DNA of 64,000 bases. It comes from Geodermatophilus obscurus. Its GTDB lineage: Bacteria; Actinomycetota; Actinomycetes; Mycobacteriales; Geodermatophilaceae. Where the stretch lies: the NCBI RefSeq assembly GCF_900115395.1, contig NZ_FOWE01000013.1, forward strand, positions 1 to 64,000. The letters run 5' to 3'. Position 1 is the first letter of the stretch. Every line of letters starts with the position of its first letter. The notes beneath the pieces were generated by a model. That model was not told where the DNA came from. It was given only the letters and a program-made list of their open reading frames with translations, and ran no database searches. Below, piece after piece: positions 16,934 through 26,040 of the stretch. Position numbers and translations under genes: made by a program.

Positions 16934-17449
16934 TCACCACGCCAGGCGACCGCGCATCCCGCGATTCCTTCGGGACCGCTGGCCGGCACCTAGGTCTTGC
17001 TGCTGGGTGTTAATGAGGACGTCCACATGCTCCCAGAGTTCGTGGTACTTGTCTGGGAAGGGGCGCTCTTTGCCTCCCTCTCGCTCGTCGCTCTCTTTCG
17101 TGGCGGCGACGAGAAGAACTCGTGCGTCACTCTCCGTCCGCGTAGCGCGGTTACTAATGTTCTGCGGAGCGAGCAGGCGCAGGGCCCTAACGCTCGCGGC
17201 GAGTCGCTTCGACAGATCCCTTACCTCTGCCATGTCTGAGTCGTCAATGTGCTTCAAACGGACGCGTCGATACAGCACTTCCCACTCAGCCATGACGGCG
17301 AGGAATTCCGTGTATGCCTGCAAGCGCTTGTCTAGCAGCCATCGGCGGTGCTCGTGGCGGCGACTGAGGTAGCCGCTGTACAGCGTGCCCAGGAGGGTGA
17401 GGAAGGCGCCGGCGGCAGCACCACCGATCAGCGGAAGCCAACTTCCCAT
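16934..17449 (-). CDS. N-terminally anchored helical protein, unknown function
   Basis: 171 residues from ATG 17449 with CAAGGCG 7 nt upstream. The N-terminal TM helix (3-24, WLPLIGGAAAGAFLTLLGTL) is followed by a basic stop-transfer (SRRHEHRRWLLDKRLQAY) and a helical region (FLAVMAEWEVLYRRVRLKHI). This is a common actinobacterial layout of a membrane-tethered helical protein. No family assignment is made. It precedes the 16621 gene on the same strand. Confidence 0.65.
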   Translation of the reverse strand: MGSWLPLIGGAAAGAFLTLLGTLYSGYLSRRHEHRRWLLDKRLQAYTEFLAVMAEWEVLYRRVRLKHIDDSDMAEVRDLSKRLAASVRALRLLAPQNISNRATRTESDARVLLVAATKESDEREGGKERPFPDKYHELWEHVDVLINTQQQDLGAGQRSRRNRGMRGRLAW

Positions 17450-17544
17450 GAGAGCGCCTTGCACAACAGCAGGATAGGTGCGTACTGGTCCCCACCAGTC
17501 GGAGGTTGCGCCACACCGGGGTGTCCCTCCGGACGCCGTACAGG

Positions 17545-18437
17545 TTAAGAGATCGTTTCAAGATGAGCTCGGCGTGCCTGCCGCGGCAATCTGCCCGACC
17601 TGTCGAGGCTGTGGTGGGTGATCGAGGAGCTCGTGCCTGACGGGCTGTGGAAGCAGATCGCGCCACTGCTCCCGCCGCCCAAGCCCCGCCGCTACCGCCA
17701 TCCGGGCCGGCGACCGATCGATGACCGGGCCGCACTGGCCGGCATCGTGTTCGTGCTCAAGACCGGCATCACCTGGAACCAGCTGCCCACCTCGCTGGTC
17801 GGCTGCTCCGGGGTGACCTGCTGGCGGCGGCTGCGGGACTGGACCGAGGCCGGCGTCTGGCCGGCGCTGCACCAGCTGCTGCTGGCCCAGCTGCGTGCGC
17901 TCGGTGACCTGGATCTGGACCGCTGCGCGGTCGACGGCTGCCACGTGCGAGCGCTCAAAGGGGGGACCACGTCGGCCCCTCGCCGGTCGATCGTGGCCGC
18001 CCCGGCTCCAAGCACCACCTGATTCGCGATGCCGGTGGCATCCCGCTTGCGGTCACGCTCACCGGCGGCAACCGCAACGACGTCACCCAGCTCATTCCGC
18101 TGGTCGATGCCATCCCGCCGATCCGCGGCCGGCGCGGCCGGCGCCGCCGGCGACCGCGGGAGCTGTTCGCCGATCGCGGCTACGACCACGACAAGTACCG
18201 CCGCCAGCTTCGCCAGCGCGGCATCACACCGCGTATTGCTCGCCGCGGCGTCGCCCACGGCTCCGGCCTGGGCAAGCAGCGCTGGGTGGTCGAGCGCGGC
18301 TTCGCCTGGCTGCACGCCTTCAAACGGCTTCGCACCCGCTACGAGCGCCGCGCCGACATCCACCTCGGCCTACTCCAGCTGGCCTGCGCCCTCATCTGCT
18401 ACCGACAACTACCGGTCGTTCTGAAATGAGTTCTTAA
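17545..18437 (+). mobile_element. Intact IS5-family (IS427-like) insertion sequence
   Basis: 893 bp including flanking TTAA at 17545-17548 and 18434-18437. Inside these, imperfect inverted ends GAGATCGTTTCA and (reversed) GAACTCATTTCA are visible. It carries a full transposase in two overlapping frames. This is the only element in the window with both ends, a plausible target duplication and an uninterrupted transposase, so it may be recent and active. Confidence 0.75.
17618..18429 (+). CDS. IS427-like transposase, orfA/orfB with predicted -1 frameshift
   Basis: orfA starts at GTG 17618 (ELVPDGLWKQIAPLLPPPKP, DUF4096-type N-domain) and by itself stops at 18022. At 17957-17965 the sequence AAAGGGGGG allows a -1 slip. 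The new frame reads DHVGPSPVDRGRPGSKHHLI and stays open to the TGA at 18427-18429. The DDE residues are intact: CAVDGCHV, ELFADRGYDHDKYR and QRWVVERGFAWLHAFKRLRT. Overlapping orfs joined by -1 frameshifting are known for the IS427 subgroup, so this is likely programmed rather than decay. Confidence 0.8.
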
Positions 18438-18575
18438 GGCCACGACGATCCTGTTCTGGGTTTCGAACTCCATTGGCGACAACCGGCGGGGTGCCCACAT
18501 CGAGATCCATCTGGCGACCACACCCACCTGGCGACCGCGACCTCCCCGGTTGTCCGCGTCGCTGCGGCGCGCGAT
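18438..18575 (-). pseudogene. Possible IS3-type transposase tail
   Basis: Minus strand reads RRLSPMEFETQNRIVVAL, resembling the 'SP-EFE' C-terminal signature of IS3 orfB proteins. It is interrupted by the IS427-like element at its 3' side. Very short, so weak. Confidence 0.35.
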
Positions 18576-19045
18576 TTCCACCGGCACCTTCACGACGTCG
18601 GGGAGCAGGGGCCACGACCGGACATCAGCCCAGTGGATCGTCGATCGGCGCCTCCACCGGGCGCCAGCGGCTTGCTTCTCCGGACTCGGCTCGGGTCACC
18701 ATCGGAGGCGTCGCCCGTTGGTGGTGATTCGCCGACGTCAGCCACTGCAGCCAGCGCTTCGGCGCCGCCTTCCGCGCGTCGCCGCGCGACTGGTCTGAGG
18801 GGTGCTGATCGCCGGTCGCTGACCGTCCCAGCCGCCCGGGACGGTGCAGCCGCGGCCACGACCACGGCCACGGCGCTGCTCGGTCGGAGGTGTGGCGGGA
18901 GGCCGGGCGAGGTTCCGGTGGCCCCTACGGGCCGCTGGCGTGTCACGGGGCCACTGCAGCACGGATGGCGGCAGCATAGATGGCGGCGCATGGATGGCGC
19001 GGGCACGGGGCCTGGGGGATGCATGGGTGCAACTTGTGACGACGC
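18576..19045. other. Gap upstream of the deacetylase gene
   Basis: 470 bp of shadow frames. One GTGACG hexamer occurs at 19034 but is not repeated 11 bp away, so it does not match the four-copy promoter element. Confidence 0.3.
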
Positions 19046-20290
19046 GTGCGGGAGCTGAGCCGACGGGCGCTGCTGGGCTGGGCGGGGGCGTCCACGCTCG
19101 CCGCCGCCGGCTGCGGCGTCGGTGGCCGCTCGTTCACGGCGACGGTGTCGACCACGCCCGCGTCCACCACCTCCTCGGCTCCATCGTCTCTTCCGGTCCC
19201 GACGCCGCAGGTGCGGCTGATCGGCGACGGATCGACCGCCGACACCGGCCCACAGCCTCACCAGCCGGTTCCGCGGCGTCTGCGGCCCGGCGAGCGCCCG
19301 CCCCAATTCGTGGTCTTTTCCTGGGACGGCGCGGCCAATCTGTCCACCGGCCAGTTCCCCCGGTTCCGGACGCTGGCGCAGGAGCTGGGCGCGTCGATGA
19401 CTTTCTTCCTGAGCGGTGTGTACGCGCTGCCGGCCGAGCAGCGGATGCGCTACGCCCCGCCGCGGCATCCGGTCGGCTCCTCCGACATCGGCTTCCTGTC
19501 GACCCAGGAGGTGCTGGACACGATGGCCGAGGTCCGCCTGGCCTGGCTCGACGGGGACGAGATCGGCACCCACTTCAACGGTCACTTCTGCGGCGAGCAC
19601 GGGGTCCGGCTGTGGTCCCCGGAGGACTGGGCCAGCGAGATCTCCCAGGCGAAGCGGTTCGTGCAGACGTGGAAGACCACCACCGGCTGCAGCGACCTGC
19701 CGCCGCTGCCCTTCGACTACGACGTCGAGCTGATCGGCGGCCGCACCCCGTGCCTCGAGGGCCAGGACGGCCTGCTGCCCGCCGCCGCCGCGCTGGGGTG
19801 GCGGTACGACGCCAGCTCACCGGGCGGCCGGCAGGTCTGGCCCGGGAAGAAGCTCGACCTGTGGGACTTTCCGCTGCCGTCGGTGCCTTTCCCGACGACC
19901 GACCCCGGCGTCGGCGCCAGCGTGCTCGCCATGGACTACAACCTCATGTACCGGCAGACCCGAGGGGACGTGGCCGGTGACCCGGCGATGTACGGCACCT
20001 GGCGACAACAGGCCACCGACGCCTATCTGGCCGGGTTCGAGCGGGCCTACACCACCAACCGTGCTCCGTTCTTCGTCGGCAACCACTTCGAGCAGTGGAA
20101 CGGCGGGATCTACATGGACGCCGTGGAGGACGCGCTGCGGGCCATCGCCGGCCGGCCCGAGGTGCACCTGGTGTCCTTTCGTCAGCTGGTGGCCTGGTTG
20201 GACGTGCAGGACCCCGCCGTTCTCGACCGGCTCCGCACCCTGCCGGTGGGCACGCCCCCGGCCGCCGGCTGGGAGTCCTTCCTGGCCTGA
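19046..20290 (+). CDS. Exported polysaccharide deacetylase-like lipoprotein
   Basis: 414 residues from GTG 19046. The N-terminus has a Tat-like SRRALLGWAG and a lipobox LAAAGC (Cys at about 23), so it is probably a membrane-anchored lipoprotein. A Ser/Thr linker leads to a NodB-like fold: PPQFVVFSWDGAANL (expected metal Asp in SWDG), TLAQELGASMTFFLSG, WLDGDEIGTHFNGHFCGEHG (the H-x3-H-like metal site) and YDVELIGGRTPCLEG. Related proteins deacetylate cell-wall or extracellular polysaccharide. The motifs deviate from standard NodB (SWDG rather than TFDDG), so the exact substrate is unknown. It is followed directly by an IS remnant. Confidence 0.75.
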   Translation: MRELSRRALLGWAGASTLAAAGCGVGGRSFTATVSTTPASTTSSAPSSLPVPTPQVRLIGDGSTADTGPQPHQPVPRRLRPGERPPQFVVFSWDGAANLSTGQFPRFRTLAQELGASMTFFLSGVYALPAEQRMRYAPPRHPVGSSDIGFLSTQEVLDTMAEVRLAWLDGDEIGTHFNGHFCGEHGVRLWSPEDWASEISQAKRFVQTWKTTTGCSDLPPLPFDYDVELIGGRTPCLEGQDGLLPAAAALGWRYDASSPGGRQVWPGKKLDLWDFPLPSVPFPTTDPGVGASVLAMDYNLMYRQTRGDVAGDPAMYGTWRQQATDAYLAGFERAYTTNRAPFFVGNHFEQWNGGIYMDAVEDALRAIAGRPEVHLVSFRQLVAWLDVQDPAVLDRLRTLPVGTPPAAGWESFLA

Positions 20291-20344
20291 TCCCGTCCGG
20301 GCTCGTCCCCCAGCTCGCTCCAGGAGTTCGAGCTGAGTCCGGGC

Positions 20345-20913
20345 AGTGCCGTTCTGGCAGGGCCCCGCGCCACCACCGTCGACGCCCTGGTGATCACCGA
20401 CCCGGCCGGGCGGCTGCTGTGCTGCGGACAGACCCGCTCCGGCTCTATTCATGATCTGACCCAGGTGCGCCAGGCCGGCCTGGTCGAACGGCTGGCCCTC
20501 ATCCCCGGCGTCACCCTGCTGGCTGACGCCGGGTATCAGGGGCTGAGCACCCAGACCGCCGGCGCGGTCGTCACGCCGCGGCCGGCCCGGCGCAAGGACC
20601 CAATTCCGGTCTTTCCCGCCGTCGCCGCGGCGCACGAGGCCGAACGGCGGGCTCATGCGTCCAAGCGGATCCGCGTCGAGCACGGCATCGGCCACCTCAA
20701 GAACTGGCAAGCCCTGTCCCGACACCTCGGCCGACGCGACCACCTGGACACAATCCTGCCCGCGGTCGCCGGACTGGTTTCCAGCCAGGAATGGGCCCTA
20801 CGACCCGAACTGGTTCACCACCCGCCAAGAGCTCTCCCGGCCGGCACCGCCGCGTGATCGACCTGGTCCTGGACAGATCGACGACGGCCCGCCGCTAACC
20901 ATGCACGAGGTCG
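20345..20913 (+). pseudogene. IS5-type (DDE_Tnp_4) element, right half
   Basis: The frame from about 20345 to the stop at 20857 is uninterrupted and matches the C-terminal half of the element at 28748: DALVITDPAGRLLCCGQ, GSIHDLTQVRQAGLVERLAL, LLADAGYQGLSTQT and RIRVEHGIGHLKNWQALSRH. The right terminal repeat is present (GCTAAC...GCACGAGGTCGT ending near 20914). The left half is gone and joins the 3' flank of the deacetylase gene. Confidence 0.85.
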
Positions 20914-21009
20914 TTGGACCCGCTGACTGTCCGTCGGGCTCACCGTCCTGTCGCCACCGCGCGGACACGGAACCTTGCCGGACGGGTCGCGAGGCCCATA
21001 CGCGTATCG

Positions 21010-21041
21010 GTGACGCAGCGGTGACGGGCGGCGACTACGAC
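21010..21041 (+). promoter_or_regulatory. GTGACG direct-repeat promoter element, copy 2
   Basis: GTGACG (21010-21015), CAGCG, GTGACG (21021-21026), nine bases, then TACGAC (21036-21041). Spacing identical to the other three copies. Predicted start of transcription about 21048, giving a leader of about 150 nt to the hydrolase gene. Confidence 0.6.
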
Positions 21042-21198
21042 TGCACGTACGACCGTCGACAGTGGCTGCCACCAGCGCCGACGGGCATCGGTCGATCACG
21101 CTGGAGGGGAGTCCGGGCGCCCCGATCATCGGGATCGATGGCTTCGTTGCCGCCGCGTTGAACGCCGTCTCGACCCAACGCATCTACAGGAGAAGGGC

Positions 21199-22863
21199 AT
21201 GCCTGGTATCCACCCGTTCCGGCGCCTGTTCGGTCGGAAGCTCAAGCTCGCTGAACCGTCACGTGTCCGGCTCATCGAGGAGCAACCCCTCCTCCATGGC
21301 GCTCGACCACCCGCGCCGGAGTGGGACCCGGTCAGGAAGCTGCCCATCATCTATGTCCGGGGGTACGCCGGCGGGACATCGGGGATCGATCGAGCGGTCG
21401 ACGACCCGCTGTACGGCTTCAACGAGGGCTCGGTGCATGTCCGGGTGGGGAACAGCACGGATCCCGTCTTCTACCAGTTCGAGAGCCCGCTGCTACGGCT
21501 GATCGGAGATGACGGGTACCGGCTCATCGTCGAGGGCAGCCAGCAGGTCTACCTCGCCGCACAGCCGGACGGGAAGGTGCCGCAGGCCACCATCTGGGTG
21601 CATCGATTCTATGACGTGTCCGCGTCGACCCTAGGCCGCAACCCCGAGGACTTCTTGATCGAGAAGGCCGCCGAGGACCTCTACGAGCTGGTGCAGCTGA
21701 TCCGGCGCAAGACCGGCGCGCCGCGGGTCCATCTGGTCGCGCACTCGATGGGCGGGCTGGTCTGCCGGTCGCTGATCCAGCGGGTTATCCCTGATCGCGG
21801 GGAACGCGCCGAGGATCTCGTGGCGTGCCTGTTCACCTATGGCACCCCGCACGGCGGCATCGAGTTCGCCGTTGGCGGTGGCCTTGTGGAGGGACTGCGC
21901 GACTTCTTCGACGTCAACGGAGCCGGCATCTTCGGCCCCGAGCGGATGTACCAGTACCTCACCCCTCGCTCGGCGCGGCGGTCCGACGAGCCGCCGGCAG
22001 GCTGGCGGCCTGCCGAGATCCCGGACGGGGTGTTCCCGCTTGACCGCGTCTTCTGCCTCGTGGGGACCAACCCCGAGGACTACGACGTCGCCCGGGGGTT
22101 GTCTGCCAAGGCCGTGGGCGCACGCAGCGACGGCCTGGTCCAGATCGACAACGCCTACGTCCCCGGGGCCCGCCGGGCCTTCGTGTACCGCAGCCACAGC
22201 GGGCGGTACGGGATGGTCAACTCCGAGGAGGGCTATCAAAACCTGCGGCGCTTTCTATTCGGCGACCTGGAGGTGATCGCGGAGCTCGGCGGGCTGCGGG
22301 TCCGCGGCGAGAAGGACGACGAGCTCATCTGGCAACTGGAGACGCAGATGTCCATCCGCGGGCTGCCGATCCTCATGCACGAGCAGACCGCGGCCCATCA
22401 CTGCCCGGTCCAGGTCGAGTGGCGCCGGGATAAGGACACCGCGGATACCCCGGTGCCGCTGGTGACCACCTTCCTGAGCAGCGCCGCACCGCGGCCTGTC
22501 GAGCAGGGAACTGCGATCGAGGTGCCGCGGTTGCGCCATGCGCTGCGCCTGCGGCTCATCTCGATCAGGGAGCAGGGCGGCGTCTTCGGCTTTCTCGAGC
22601 ACTTGGAGCAGACGGCGGACTGGGAGGACACCCTGGTCGTCGACATCGCGCCGGGTGACGGGGCGGCGGCGCCGCGGGCGTGGGTCATGTGGAACTCGGT
22701 CATCCCCGGTGCTCTCCGGGACTGGCAGCCGGACGGTCCGCCGCTGGCCGACCTCGACCCCACGCCGGGGCGCTGGCATGGGCGCATCCCGGTACCGGAC
22801 ACGGCCCAGCCGATCCTCGGTCCGGACGCCGCGGTCGTCCTCACCGTCACCGGCCGGTCCTGA
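21199..22863 (+). CDS. PGAP1-like alpha/beta hydrolase (lipase/esterase type)
   Basis: 554 residues from ATG 21199 with AGGAGAAGG about 5 nt upstream. The alpha/beta-hydrolase core begins LPIIYVRGYAGGTSGIDRAV (oxyanion region) and has the nucleophile elbow VHLVAHSMGGLVCRSL (Ser at about residue 184) followed by LFTYGTPHGGIEF. A likely catalytic His is in RSHSGRYGMVNSEEGYQNLR. The C-terminal 200 residues form a separate beta-rich domain (VRGEKDDELIWQLETQM ...). No signal peptide, so it acts in the cytosol or is exported by a non-Sec route. It is the first gene after the repeat promoter at 21010 and stands alone. Confidence 0.85.
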   Translation: MPGIHPFRRLFGRKLKLAEPSRVRLIEEQPLLHGARPPAPEWDPVRKLPIIYVRGYAGGTSGIDRAVDDPLYGFNEGSVHVRVGNSTDPVFYQFESPLLRLIGDDGYRLIVEGSQQVYLAAQPDGKVPQATIWVHRFYDVSASTLGRNPEDFLIEKAAEDLYELVQLIRRKTGAPRVHLVAHSMGGLVCRSLIQRVIPDRGERAEDLVACLFTYGTPHGGIEFAVGGGLVEGLRDFFDVNGAGIFGPERMYQYLTPRSARRSDEPPAGWRPAEIPDGVFPLDRVFCLVGTNPEDYDVARGLSAKAVGARSDGLVQIDNAYVPGARRAFVYRSHSGRYGMVNSEEGYQNLRRFLFGDLEVIAELGGLRVRGEKDDELIWQLETQMSIRGLPILMHEQTAAHHCPVQVEWRRDKDTADTPVPLVTTFLSSAAPRPVEQGTAIEVPRLRHALRLRLISIREQGGVFGFLEHLEQTADWEDTLVVDIAPGDGAAAPRAWVMWNSVIPGALRDWQPDGPPLADLDPTPGRWHGRIPVPDTAQPILGPDAAVVLTVTGRS

Positions 22864-23426
22864 GTACTCACGACCCTGCGTCGCGGTTTCCCGGGAGCAA
22901 CCGAGTCCCATGGGCGCCGGTCAGCTCTGAGGGCTTGCCCAGCGGGCTGCAGCACCCGGCGTCCCTGCTGTTCGCGCAGCAGCCGCGGCGGAGTTGACAG
23001 TCGCTCGGACCGACCCTGACGGTCGGGGGGTTCTCCGCGCGCTGCCGGGTCGGCGTGCCGGTGGCCCGAACGAGTTCCCCGAGGTTGCGGGTTAGTGGAG
23101 GCGGCTGCAGGGAAACCGGCTCGATCGGATGTGCTCACGAAGGCTTCCGCGTGCTCAGTGCGCCGCCGCACTTTCTCCCCGCGTCACCAGGATGCTTCAC
23201 ATCTCGCGTTGCTGGGCCGCACGGATGGTGGCTGTTCAGGCCTTTCGTGACATGTCGTGGTCGGGTGATTTCCAAGCACCGCCGGCGGCAGGCCGTACGC
23301 ACTGTCGCGTGATCTGTGTCGGGTCCGGCTCCGGTCACGTCGGCGTCGACTTCAGCGGGCCGGATGCTTGCCTGAGCGGTGTCCCGTCAGCGGGCATCGC
23401 ACGGGGGCGCGGCTGCTCACGAGCCA
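22864..23426. other. Gap after the hydrolase gene
   Basis: 560 bp with only Arg/Ala/Ser shadow frames. No terminator hairpin was recognised with certainty and no gene is supported. Confidence 0.3.
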
Positions 23427-23458
23427 GTGACGCCACGGTGACGCCTTGGGATCAGGCT
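23427..23458 (+). promoter_or_regulatory. GTGACG direct-repeat promoter element, copy 3
   Basis: GTGACG (23427-23432), CCACG, GTGACG (23438-23443), nine bases, then CAGGCT (23453-23458), a weaker -10-like hexamer at the same position as in the other copies. Predicted start about 23465. Confidence 0.55.
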
Positions 23459-23532
23459 TCCTGTCGGCGCGCACAGAAGCAGTCGCCATGCTCGCCCTCC
23501 ACCACGAGCCTCGACCACTCGAAGGACCTGAG

Positions 23533-23841
23533 ATGTCTCACGGTTTCAGCACAGGCGAGGTCTGCCGTGCGGCCGCAGGACTGTCGGTAGCTGCCGCCAG
23601 GCGCGTCGGCCTGGCGGCACTGCGACCCGTTGGGCAAACCGACCGGAGGCAGCCGATCATCACCGGGGACTGCCGATTCCAGCGGTCGAACGACGGCTTC
23701 GGCCGGTACACGCCGCGACCGCAGAGCTCCGGCCGGCCCCGTCGCCCGAGGGCGTTCACCAGTGCCGCCTGGCACGCGTCGCCGGCGAACCACGCACAGT
23801 TCGCGCGTCGGCGGACAGCTGATGCTCGTCGTGCTCGATGA
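23533..23841 (+). CDS. Possible small leader gene
   Basis: 102 residues from ATG 23533, which has GAAGGA 7 nt upstream and lies about 68 nt after the predicted transcription start of the repeat promoter. It begins MSHGFSTGEVCRAAAGLSVA and then becomes Arg/Ser-rich. The start context is good, but composition and lack of a family keep this uncertain. It would be the first gene before the repeat/membrane protein at 23872. Confidence 0.25.
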   Translation: MSHGFSTGEVCRAAAGLSVAAARRVGLAALRPVGQTDRRQPIITGDCRFQRSNDGFGRYTPRPQSSGRPRRPRAFTSAAWHASPANHAQFARRRTADARRAR

Positions 23842-23871
23842 CGCCGGGTGAAGGCGGAGTGAGGGTGCAAC

Positions 23872-26040
23872 ATGATTGCGTTCGATGCCTTGACTCGGCG
23901 ACCGCGGCCCAAGCCGGTCCTCCGAGCAGAGGAGCTGCGCGAGAGGTGTGTCGACGGTCAGGATCTGACTGCGACTGATCGCCGCATCGTCGGTCGACTC
24001 GATCTCTCCGGAGTCCACATCCGGCACGCGCTGCGGTTCGTCAACTGCGATTTCGAGGATCGCATCGATCTGAGTGACGCGCGTGCCGGGGAGTTGATCG
24101 AGTGGCATGGCGGGAGGATCGCGGGAATCGTGGCGGACCGGTTCCAGAGCAGGGCCAGCGTCACCGTCTCGGATGTGGATGTGCGCGGAACAATCTCCCT
24201 GCGCTGGGCGCACCTGCAGGGTGACCTCCGCCTCACCAATAGTTCACTCCAGGTCCCGGAGGGGGTTGCCCTGCAGGCGAGCGACCTCCGTCTGGAGGGC
24301 AGCCTGTTCCTCGACGGCGATGGGCGGTCGGGTCGCCCTGATGCGGGTGTACGCGCGCGGGGTGAGGTGCGTCTGGCGTCGGCGTACGTCGGGGGATCGA
24401 TCGACTGCCGGCGCGGCACATTCGTCAACCCTTCCGCCTGCACGATCAACGGGTACGAGATGACGGTGGAAGCAGACCTGCTGTGCTGTGACGGCTTCCG
24501 CGCCAACGGTGAGGTCTACCTGGAACGCGCCACGGTCAACCGGTTCCGGGCCGATGGTGGGACCTTCCGCAGCGGAGCGAACGGATACGCGCTGCGCTGC
24601 GATGCGCTACGCGCACGGTCCGGGGTCTTCCTCGACCGTGGATTCGCTGCGTTCGGCAAGGTCCGCCTCGTCGGCGCTGACATCACCGGCCAGTTGAGCT
24701 GCACGCACGGCAGATTCTCCAATCCCGGAGACGAGGCGCTCGAGGCGTGGCGCCTGCATGCAGAGGAGGTCTATCTCGACCACGCGTTCCGAGCAGAGGG
24801 TGCAGTGCGGTTGGACGGCGCGCACCTGACCCGCCAACTCAACTGCACCAACGGCATGTTCTTCAACGAGAAGGGCTACGCGCTCGACGCCGACGGCATG
24901 CAGTGCGACGGTTCCGTGTTCCTGGACAGGGGCTTCAACGCCAAGGGGGAGGTGAGGCTCGTCGGTGCTCGGATTAATACCGAGCTGAACTGCACCGCGG
25001 GTCGCTTCGACAACCCGGGGGGCCGGGCACTCAACGCCGATGGGCTCGACACGCCAGGCAGCGTCTTCTTGAACAGCGAGTCGGAGCACGAGTTCCACGC
25101 GCTGGGTGAGGTTCGGCTTGCGAGAGCGACCGTCGGGCGTCAGTTGATGCTCTCCGGCGCAACCCTCGTGAACGGCCAGACGAGGACCCTGGACCTGACC
25201 GGGCTGGTCGGTCACGGTGATGTGTTGCTCGACCATGGATTCCACAGCAGCGGTCCGGTGCAGATCCGCGGAGCGAGGATCGACCGCGACCTGACCTTCT
25301 CCGGCGCCCGGCTGGACGGGGGAGTGGACGCGCAGGGAGTTCGTATCGGAGGAACGCTCACCTGGGAGGTGTCCGAGCGGTCCCGCGGCGAGGTGAACCT
25401 GTCGTTCGCCACTGTGGAGACACTCCAGGACACGCTGATCAACTGGCCGGAGAAGCAGCTCGCGCTGGCCGGCTTCTCCTGTCGAGCTCCCGCTGAGACG
25501 GGACTGGACGTCGAGCAGTGGATCACGTGGCTGGGAAGGACGAAGGCCCACTACTCCGACGCCTACCACCAGCTGGGCCAGGCATATCAGCGCAACGGCA
25601 ACGAGGCCGCCGCGAAGCAAATCGCCATAGCCCGACAACGGGACCTGCGCAAGCCCGGGCGCGGGGACCTCGGGCGGCCCGCCCGGGTGTGGAACTGGCT
25701 ACTTGATGTCACGACCCGCTTCGGGTACGAGCTACACCGGCCGCTGATACTTCTCCTGGTCATGGCCGTGATCGGCTCCTTCGTATTCCTCTTCGCGGCG
25801 CGAGCAGGTCTGATGGTCGCCGAGGATCCACAGCGGCCGTGGTTCCAGCCGTTCGTCTACTCCGTCCAACTCTTGGTGCCTGGCGTGGATCTCCGGCTGA
25901 CGTCGCGCTGGCTTCCAGACACCGACCTGGCATGGGGCAAGGCAGTGATGGTCTACATCTGGCTCGCCGTCGTAATCGGATGGCTGGCGAGTGGCGCGCT
26001 CATCGCCGGCATCGGGCGGTTCTTCCGCCAGGGGAGCTGA
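23872..26040 (+). CDS. Large solenoid-repeat protein with C-terminal membrane domain
   Basis: 722 residues from ATG 23872 after GAGGG. Residues about 40-530 are a right-handed beta-solenoid built from imperfect repeats such as GEVRLVGARINTELNC-TAGRFDN and DGSVFLDRGFNAKGEVRL, each with 'V-L-GA-I---L' and 'F------AL-ADGL' strands. A helical segment follows (WITWLGRTKAHYSDAYHQLG ... AKQIAIARQRDL), then three TM helices (about 622-645 PLILLLVMAVIGSFVFLFAA, 658-676, 690-712 MVYIWLAVVIGWLASGALIA). Similar actinobacterial proteins are often called 'membrane-associated oxidoreductase', a name with no visible support here: no nucleotide-binding motif is present. Probably a membrane-tethered scaffold. 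Confidence 0.8.
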   Translation: MIAFDALTRRPRPKPVLRAEELRERCVDGQDLTATDRRIVGRLDLSGVHIRHALRFVNCDFEDRIDLSDARAGELIEWHGGRIAGIVADRFQSRASVTVSDVDVRGTISLRWAHLQGDLRLTNSSLQVPEGVALQASDLRLEGSLFLDGDGRSGRPDAGVRARGEVRLASAYVGGSIDCRRGTFVNPSACTINGYEMTVEADLLCCDGFRANGEVYLERATVNRFRADGGTFRSGANGYALRCDALRARSGVFLDRGFAAFGKVRLVGADITGQLSCTHGRFSNPGDEALEAWRLHAEEVYLDHAFRAEGAVRLDGAHLTRQLNCTNGMFFNEKGYALDADGMQCDGSVFLDRGFNAKGEVRLVGARINTELNCTAGRFDNPGGRALNADGLDTPGSVFLNSESEHEFHALGEVRLARATVGRQLMLSGATLVNGQTRTLDLTGLVGHGDVLLDHGFHSSGPVQIRGARIDRDLTFSGARLDGGVDAQGVRIGGTLTWEVSERSRGEVNLSFATVETLQDTLINWPEKQLALAGFSCRAPAETGLDVEQWITWLGRTKAHYSDAYHQLGQAYQRNGNEAAAKQIAIARQRDLRKPGRGDLGRPARVWNWLLDVTTRFGYELHRPLILLLVMAVIGSFVFLFAARAGLMVAEDPQRPWFQPFVYSVQLLVPGVDLRLTSRWLPDTDLAWGKAVMVYIWLAVVIGWLASGALIAGIGRFFRQGS

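Noticed and set aside
19034..19045. Fifth copy of the GTGACG promoter element before the deacetylase gene
   Set aside because: The second hexamer 11 bp on is TGCGGG, so the repeat is absent.
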